Positions 59,752 through 64,000 of a stretch of DNA of 64,000 bases are shown in pieces (positions within the stretch are counted from its first letter, which is position 1; every line of letters begins with the position of its first letter). The translations under genes were made by a program, and so were the position numbers. The notes beneath the pieces are model-generated. The model saw only the letters and a program-made list of their open reading frames with translations, was not told the origin of the DNA and searched no databases. Source of the DNA: Thiodiazotropha sp040507035. Its GTDB lineage: Bacteria > Pseudomonadota > Gammaproteobacteria > Chromatiales > Chromatiaceae. The stretch covers positions 1 to 64,000 of the forward strand of contig JBEVVR010000044.1 of assembly GCA_040507035.1 (NCBI GenBank), given 5' to 3'.

Positions 59752-59888
59752 ATATTAAGTTGTCGTCATCAGGGATGTAACCCCAGGACTCAGAGCTCAG
59801 GAGAAGAGCACAGGGACGAGTAGCTTAGCCAACCAAGCCGACGACTGTAAGCCCAACTGCAAGGATTGCAGTTGGGCTTCTCTTTTTG
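59752..59888 (+). ncRNA. Candidate Rsm/CsrB-type regulatory RNA
   Basis: This is a short unit on the plus strand between two minus-strand genes. It carries five GGA motifs, at 59773, 59786, 59800, 59814 and 59863. Two are presented in hairpin loops: GCTC (59795-59798) with GAGC (59806-59809) shows AGGAGAA, and the 14-bp terminator stem shows GGA as its loop. An outer pairing GTCGTC/GACGAC (about 59762-59767 with 59840-59845) could close the body. With the GacA-like box upstream this matches RNAs that titrate the translational repressor CsrA/RsmA. The start is uncertain (TATTTT at 59740 or AATATT at 59751 could be the -10). No csrA or gac gene is in the window. Confidence 0.75.
59849..59888 (+). 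terminator. Strong intrinsic terminator of the Rsm/CsrB-type RNA
   Basis: AAGCCCAACTGCAA (59849-59862) pairs perfectly with TTGCAGTTGGGCTT (59866-59879) around a GGA loop, followed by CTCTTTTTG. The T-run is on the plus strand only, and no plus-strand protein gene precedes it. Confidence 0.93.
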
Positions 59889-59963
59889 TGCCACTGACAA
59901 TACCTTAGACTATCCAGCCAATCCAGGGTCAGGGGCAGTATCCGCTGAGATCCCAAGTCCCGC

Positions 59964-61775
59964 TCACACCCGTGAGGCGCGCTTGCGCTCATGCTCCTTG
60001 AGATGTTTTTTGCGTAGACGGATGGCGCTGGGCGTCACCTCCACCAGCTCGTCATCCTCGATGAATTCCAATGCCTGCTCGAGGCTGTATTGCAGTGGCG
60101 GGGTGAGAATGATCGAGTCATCCTTACCTGAGGCCCGGATATTGGTCAGCTGCTTGCCCTTCAGAGGATTGACCACCAGGTCATTGTCCCGGGCATGGAT
60201 CCCCACGATCTGCCCCTCGTAGACCTCTTCACCGGGGGAGGAGAAGAGCCTGCCCCGCTCCTGGAGATTGAAAAGGGCGTAACCCAGCACCTTACCCTGG
60301 GCGTTGGAAATCAGGACACCATTTTTCCTCGGCGCAATCCCACCCTGCTGGGTCGGACCGTAGTGATCGAATACATGGTAGATCAGGCCGGTACCCGAGG
60401 TGGTGGTCATAAACTCGGTCTGAAACCCGATCAGGCCCCTGGAGGGGATGATGTAATCGAGACGCACCCTGCCCTTGCCGTCCGGCACCATATCCTTGAG
60501 TTCCCCCTTGCGGGTGCCCAGCGCCTCCATGATACTGCCCTGATCCTTCTCCTCCACATCCACGGTCAGCTGTTCATAGGGCTCACAGACCTCGCCGTCC
60601 ACTTCGCGAAAGATAACCTCCGGCCTCGACACCGCCAGTTCGAATCCCTCACGACGCATACTCTCGATCAATACCGAGAGATGCAGCTCACCGCGCCCCG
60701 AAACCTTGAACTTTTCCGGATCCGTGCCCTCCTCGACCCGCAGCGCCACATTGTGTATCAGCTCCCTCTCGAGGCGCTCCTTGAGCTGCCTTGAAGTGAG
60801 ATATTTGCCCTCAAGCCCGGCAAAGGGCGAGGTGTTGACCTGGAAGGTCATAGAGACTGTAGGCTCATCCACCGTCAGTGGAGCCATCGCCTCAACCTGC
60901 TCTGGATCGCAGAGGGTATCGGAGACGTTGGGGGCATCGAGGCCGGTAATGGCGATGATGTCGCCGGCGCTCGCCTGGTCCACCTCGAAGCGTTCCAGAC
61001 CGAGATAGCCATAGACAATACCAATCTTGGCACGCTGCAGTTCACCGTCATACTTCACCACGGAGACCTGTTGATTCGGGCGCACCGTACCCCGGGTCAC
61101 CCTGCCCACGGCGATCGCCCCCACATAGCTGCTGTAGTCGAGGTTGGAGACCTGCATCTTGAAGGGGCCATCGGGATCGACTTCGGGAGCAGGACAGTGA
61201 TCGACGATGGTTTCGAACAGGGGCTGCATATCGCCACCACTCACCTCGTTCTCCATGCCAGCATAGCCATTCACTGCCGAGGTGTAGATGATGGGAAAAT
61301 CGAGCTGTTCATCGGTTGCGCCGAGACGGTCGAAGAGCTCAAACACCTGGTCGATGACCCAGTCGGGTCTCGCCCCAGGCTTGTCGATCTTGTTCACCAC
61401 CACGATCGGCCGCAGACCGTGCTTGAAGGCCTTCTGGGTGACGAACCGGGTCTGCGGCATCGGCCCCTCCTGGGCATCAACCAGCAGCAGTACGGAATCG
61501 ACCATCGAGAGCACTCGCTCCACCTCGCCACCAAAATCAGCATGGCCGGGGGTATCGACGATGTTGATTCGATAGTCGTTCCAGCGGATGGCGGTATTCT
61601 TCGAGAGGATGGTGATGCCCCGCTCCCGCTCCTGGTCATTTGAATCCATGACCCGTTCCACATTGCCAAAGCGATCGCCAAGGGTGCCTGACTGCTTCAG
61701 CAGTTCATCGACGAGGGTCGTCTTGCCATGATCCACATGGGCGATAATGGCGATATTTCTCAGGTTCTCAATCAC
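59964..61775 (-). CDS. typA: Ribosome-associated GTPase TypA/BipA
   Basis: TypA is a translational GTPase used in ribosome assembly and stress adaptation. The 603 residues match the family. G-domain motifs: 'IIAHVDHGKTTLVDELLKQ' (P-loop), switch 'RERGITILSKNTAI', 'IVDTPGHADFGGEVERVLS', 'VVVNKIDKPGARPDWV' (NKxD) and 'IYTSAVNGYAG'. The C-terminal part ends with the family-specific 'LVEVTPSAIRLRKKHLKEHE'. It is monocistronic; the region upstream is an AT-rich 697-base gap. Confidence 0.98.
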   Translation of the reverse strand: MIENLRNIAIIAHVDHGKTTLVDELLKQSGTLGDRFGNVERVMDSNDQERERGITILSKNTAIRWNDYRINIVDTPGHADFGGEVERVLSMVDSVLLLVDAQEGPMPQTRFVTQKAFKHGLRPIVVVNKIDKPGARPDWVIDQVFELFDRLGATDEQLDFPIIYTSAVNGYAGMENEVSGGDMQPLFETIVDHCPAPEVDPDGPFKMQVSNLDYSSYVGAIAVGRVTRGTVRPNQQVSVVKYDGELQRAKIGIVYGYLGLERFEVDQASAGDIIAITGLDAPNVSDTLCDPEQVEAMAPLTVDEPTVSMTFQVNTSPFAGLEGKYLTSRQLKERLERELIHNVALRVEEGTDPEKFKVSGRGELHLSVLIESMRREGFELAVSRPEVIFREVDGEVCEPYEQLTVDVEEKDQGSIMEALGTRKGELKDMVPDGKGRVRLDYIIPSRGLIGFQTEFMTTTSGTGLIYHVFDHYGPTQQGGIAPRKNGVLISNAQGKVLGYALFNLQERGRLFSSPGEEVYEGQIVGIHARDNDLVVNPLKGKQLTNIRASGKDDSIILTPPLQYSLEQALEFIEDDELVEVTPSAIRLRKKHLKEHERKRASRV

Positions 61776-62472
61776 TGAACAGCCTATAGAGTCAGAAAAA
61801 AGAGGGCGGATTATACCCTTATCAGGCTGATTGTCTTTTAAAATTTAATTATATGAAAATTCATTAAGTTATCAGCCAATGTGAATGGCGATAGTTATCA
61901 TCTATCGACAACACCCTTTCATTACAAAACTTTCAAAATTACCCACAGCTGCTGTGGATAACATTGTTGATAAATCCTGAAAACCATCCTTAAGGCCTGA
62001 TAAAACGAGCATTTTCATTAAATCGTAAAAAAAATGAACAATTCGTATTTCATACTTAAAAACATAGAGTTAAGTGAATCTGAAAACCTCATACCCGATT
62101 TCTGGTCCGATCTGTGTCAGAGTCGATCCATCGCCTGTTCCAATGTGCACAGTTTGGCTTTTGCCAGCTTGATCAGCTAACACATTGCCAAAGCTGCACA
62201 AATAGGTAATAGATTCCCGCTTTTCAAGGCTAGACCCTTGGCTGTTAATCAACACCCGCTGTGAAAACCAAGTAAATTGACCCAAGTGATAAATAAACAG
62301 TTGCTAATAATCAAATAGATTGGACTTCTTCTACTACTTGCACTCTGCAGCGATTATGGACAGGATAGAGCGTGACACAGCTTGCAAGAATAAAGCCGGG
62401 GTTGGCTGACAAGGCCAATACCTGAACGCTGTGCGGCATTATCAGAAACAATAAATTGAAGTAGAATCACCC
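61776..62472. other. Long AT-rich intergenic region with DnaA-box-like sites
   Basis: This 697-base gap separates the divergent typA and MoxR genes. It contains a consensus DnaA box (61953-61961) and another close match (61965-61973), plus several TTATCA/CTGATAA-like motifs (near 61823, 61869, 61899 and 61998) and a CGATAG/CTATCG inverted repeat near 61891-61908. A 71-codon frame on the minus strand (62070-62285) has a weak start and no recognised features, so I do not call it. The two flanking promoters must also lie here. Confidence 0.55.
61953..61973. promoter_or_regulatory. Pair of DnaA-box-like sites
   Basis: TGTGGATAA at 61953-61961 is the exact complement of the TTATCCACA consensus. 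TGTTGATAA at 61965-61973 matches eight of nine positions. Spaced 12 bases apart on the same strand, in an AT-rich gap. They could titrate DnaA or regulate a neighbour. No dnaA, dnaN, gidA or parAB is near, so I do not call this the replication origin. Confidence 0.4.
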
Positions 62473-63429
62473 ATGAACTCATCCGAACTTGCTCCGCTGC
62501 GTGACCATCTGGCTTCGCGCGTCATCGGCCAGACCAGCTTTATCGAAAGCATGTTGATCTGCCTGCTCAGTGACGGCCATCTGCTGATCGAAGGCTTGCC
62601 GGGTCTGGCGAAAACCACCGCAGTCAAGGCCCTCGCAGAGGCCATCGAGGGTGATTTCCATCGTGTTCAATTCACCCCGGACCTGCTGCCATCCGACCTC
62701 ATCGGTACCGACATCTATCGTCATGAGAAAGGGGATTTCGAGTTCCGTCAGGGACCGCTTTTCCACAATATCCTGCTCGCCGACGAGGTCAACCGCGCTC
62801 CAGCCAAGGTGCAATCGGCTCTGCTCGAGGCGATGGGAGAACAGCAGATCACCGTTGGTCAGACTACCTATCCCCTACCACCATTCTTCATGGTCCTGGC
62901 AACCCAGAATCCGGTAGAGCAGGAGGGCACCTATCATCTGCCCGAAGCCCAACTCGACCGCTTCCTGATGCAGGCCAATGTGGAGTACCCCAATCGCAAT
63001 GAAGAGCTGGAGATCCTCGATCTCGACAGCGCGCATCAAAAGCAGAAGCCGACGCCGCCGGATAAGCCATTGACCCAAAAGAAGCTCTTCTCGATACGAC
63101 AAAAGGTGGCCGAGCTCTACCTCGATCCCAAGCTCAATAGCTACATCGTCGACCTGGTCCAGGCAAGCCGTGAACCCAAGGCCTACGACAAGGATCTGGA
63201 CCGCTGGTGCCGTTTCGGGGCCTCGCCCCGTGCCAGTATCGCACTGGCACGATGCGCCCGGGCCAAGGCGTGGCTGGACGATGAAGAGTTCGTCGCGCCC
63301 CACCACATCCAGGCCGTCGCCCCGGCTATTCTCCGCCATCGGATTCTCTTGACCTTCGAGGCGGAAGCGGAAGGTATCACCACCGACGATTTTCTCTCCC
63401 GTCTCCTGGACATGGTCGCCATACCCTAG
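62473..63429 (+). CDS. MoxR-family AAA+ ATPase
   Basis: This encodes 318 residues. The P-loop is 'LIEGLPGLAKTTAVKALAEA' (about 36-55). Walker B is 'NILLADEVNRAPAKVQSALL'. Sensor 1 is in 'FFMVLATQNPVEQEGTYHLP', and the MoxR-typical 'PEAQLDRFLMQ' and 'FGASPRASIALARCARAKAW' follow. MoxR ATPases act as chaperones that mature or load metal into partner proteins together with vWA proteins. The following DUF58 gene is the usual neighbour, so the operon probably continues with vWA genes beyond the window. Confidence 0.95.
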   Translation: MNSSELAPLRDHLASRVIGQTSFIESMLICLLSDGHLLIEGLPGLAKTTAVKALAEAIEGDFHRVQFTPDLLPSDLIGTDIYRHEKGDFEFRQGPLFHNILLADEVNRAPAKVQSALLEAMGEQQITVGQTTYPLPPFFMVLATQNPVEQEGTYHLPEAQLDRFLMQANVEYPNRNEELEILDLDSAHQKQKPTPPDKPLTQKKLFSIRQKVAELYLDPKLNSYIVDLVQASREPKAYDKDLDRWCRFGASPRASIALARCARAKAWLDDEEFVAPHHIQAVAPAILRHRILLTFEAEAEGITTDDFLSRLLDMVAIP

Positions 63430-63452
63430 TCGGCCAGGCTGACTCGGTTGCC

Positions 63453-64000
63453 ATGAGCCTGTTTCCCAACATCGACGATCTGCTTGAGCTGCGCCACTCG
63501 GCCCATACCCTGGGACTGGCCTCGCACCACCTGGTCAACTCCAGTTTCAGTGGTCTCTACGCCTCGGTGTTCCGCGGTACCGGCCTCGATTTCGAGGAGG
63601 TGCGGGAGTACCGTGAGGGGGATGATATTCGCAACATGGAGTGGAATGTCACTGCCCGTACCAACGTACCGCACATGAAGATCTTCCGCGAGGAGCGGGA
63701 GCGTAGTGTGGTCCTCTGCATCGATCGGGGCCCGCACATGAGCTTTGGCACCCGGGGCACCTTCAAATCGGTGCAGGCCGCAAGAGCGGCCGCACTGCTG
63801 GGCTGGGCCGCATCCAGGCTCCACGACCGGGTGGGCGGCCTGCTGTTCGGTGATTGTGACCAGGAGATGCAGTATTTTCGCCCCACCAAGGATCGCCGTG
63901 CGCTGTGGCGTCTGTTGCACGCTCTGACCCAGGAGGGCGCCACGATGCAACCGCGAAAGGATTGCCTCTCCGAGGCCCTGCATCGGGCTGACAGGGGCAC
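63453..64000 (+). CDS. DUF58-domain protein, truncated by the window edge
   Basis: The ATG at 63453 lies 23 bases after the MoxR stop, and the frame is open to the end of the window (182 residues seen, 3' end missing). The DUF58 signature is present: 'FRGTGLDFEEVREYREGDDI' and 'RNMEWNVTARTNVPHMKIF' (about 42-78), then 'ERSVVLCIDRGPHMSFGTRG', the start of a vWA-like fold. DUF58 proteins are fixed partners of MoxR ATPases and are usually followed by genes for vWA and TPR membrane proteins. Function is inferred from the family only. Confidence 0.92.
   Translation, partial: MSLFPNIDDLLELRHSAHTLGLASHHLVNSSFSGLYASVFRGTGLDFEEVREYREGDDIRNMEWNVTARTNVPHMKIFREERERSVVLCIDRGPHMSFGTRGTFKSVQAARAAALLGWAASRLHDRVGGLLFGDCDQEMQYFRPTKDRRALWRLLHALTQEGATMQPRKDCLSEALHRADRG

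Noticed and set aside
62070..62285. 71-codon minus-strand frame between typA and moxR
   Set aside because: It starts at a TTG without a ribosome-binding site, in AT-rich sequence and with no recognisable features.
61776..62472. Chromosomal replication origin
   Set aside because: Only two good DnaA boxes and no dnaA, dnaN, gidA, rpmH or par genes nearby.

Overview
The window looks like a chromosomal stretch of a gammaproteobacterium. The gene orders rpsU-yqeY-dnaG-rpoD, hisBHAFIE-tatABC and efp/epmA/epmB are gammaproteobacterial. Two VPLPA-CTERM surface proteins, several rhodanese-type sulfurtransferases and abundant c-di-GMP and histidine-kinase signalling suggest an aquatic or sediment sulfur-oxidising lineage (Chromatiales or Sedimenticola/Thiodiazotropha-like). 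That placement is inference from gene content; there is no 16S gene here. Core genes are GC-rich, while the left 2.6 kb and the VPLPA-CTERM region are AT-rich and look accessory.

Layout. 1-4.7 kb: accessory genes, namely a short orphan ORF, two lipoproteins and a TadE/TadG-like protein. 4.9-7.3 kb: tgt and queA for queuosine, with a candidate sRNA on the opposite strand between them. 7.4-10.4 kb: a hydrolase-like protein lacking its nucleophile, a GGDEF-EAL protein and tRNA-Leu(CAA). 10.7-16.4 kb: a tandem pair of small paralogues, then a four-gene operon (Sel1-type membrane protein, PpkA-like vWA protein without a kinase, TagT-like ATPase, TagS-like permease). 16.5-19.7 kb: two tandem VPLPA-CTERM proteins and a fibronectin/Ig-type lipoprotein. 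20.1-23.6 kb: an operon of aminotransferase, sulfurtransferase, SCO-like protein without copper cysteines, and psd. 23.6-27.9 kb: arsR-arsM and two murein enzymes, separated by palindromic repeats. 28.1-31.7 kb: EF-P and its beta-lysylation enzymes, then tsaD. 31.8-36.5 kb: the macromolecular-synthesis operon and a CAU-anticodon tRNA. 36.7-47.2 kb: signalling, with a diguanylate cyclase, a periplasmic rhodanese, a CHASE kinase plus response regulator, and a TonB receptor / YfiR / hybrid-kinase set. 47.3-51.4 kb: small envelope proteins, a PspF-like activator, a LysR regulator and a pentapeptide protein. 51.4-57.1 kb: tatCBA and the his operon. 57.2-61.8 kb: an MBL hydrolase, dtd, a proline iminopeptidase, an Rsm/CsrB-like sRNA and typA. 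62.4 kb to the end: MoxR ATPase and a truncated DUF58 protein.

Most notable signals. The first is a GacA/UvrY-type 18-bp palindrome upstream of a terminator-ended transcript with five GGA motifs, two of them in hairpin loops; this is a convincing CsrA/RsmA-titrating sRNA candidate. The second is the PpkA/TagS/TagT-like module with no kinase or type VI genes nearby. Others are a second CU-rich sRNA candidate between tgt and queA, TatC carrying a FimV-like C-terminal domain, a 65-bp palindromic repeat family found as inverted pairs (one pair inside the his operon), a 130-bp inverted-repeat element, and several enzyme-family members that lack catalytic or metal-binding residues. All functional calls come from reading motifs and context; no database search was run.
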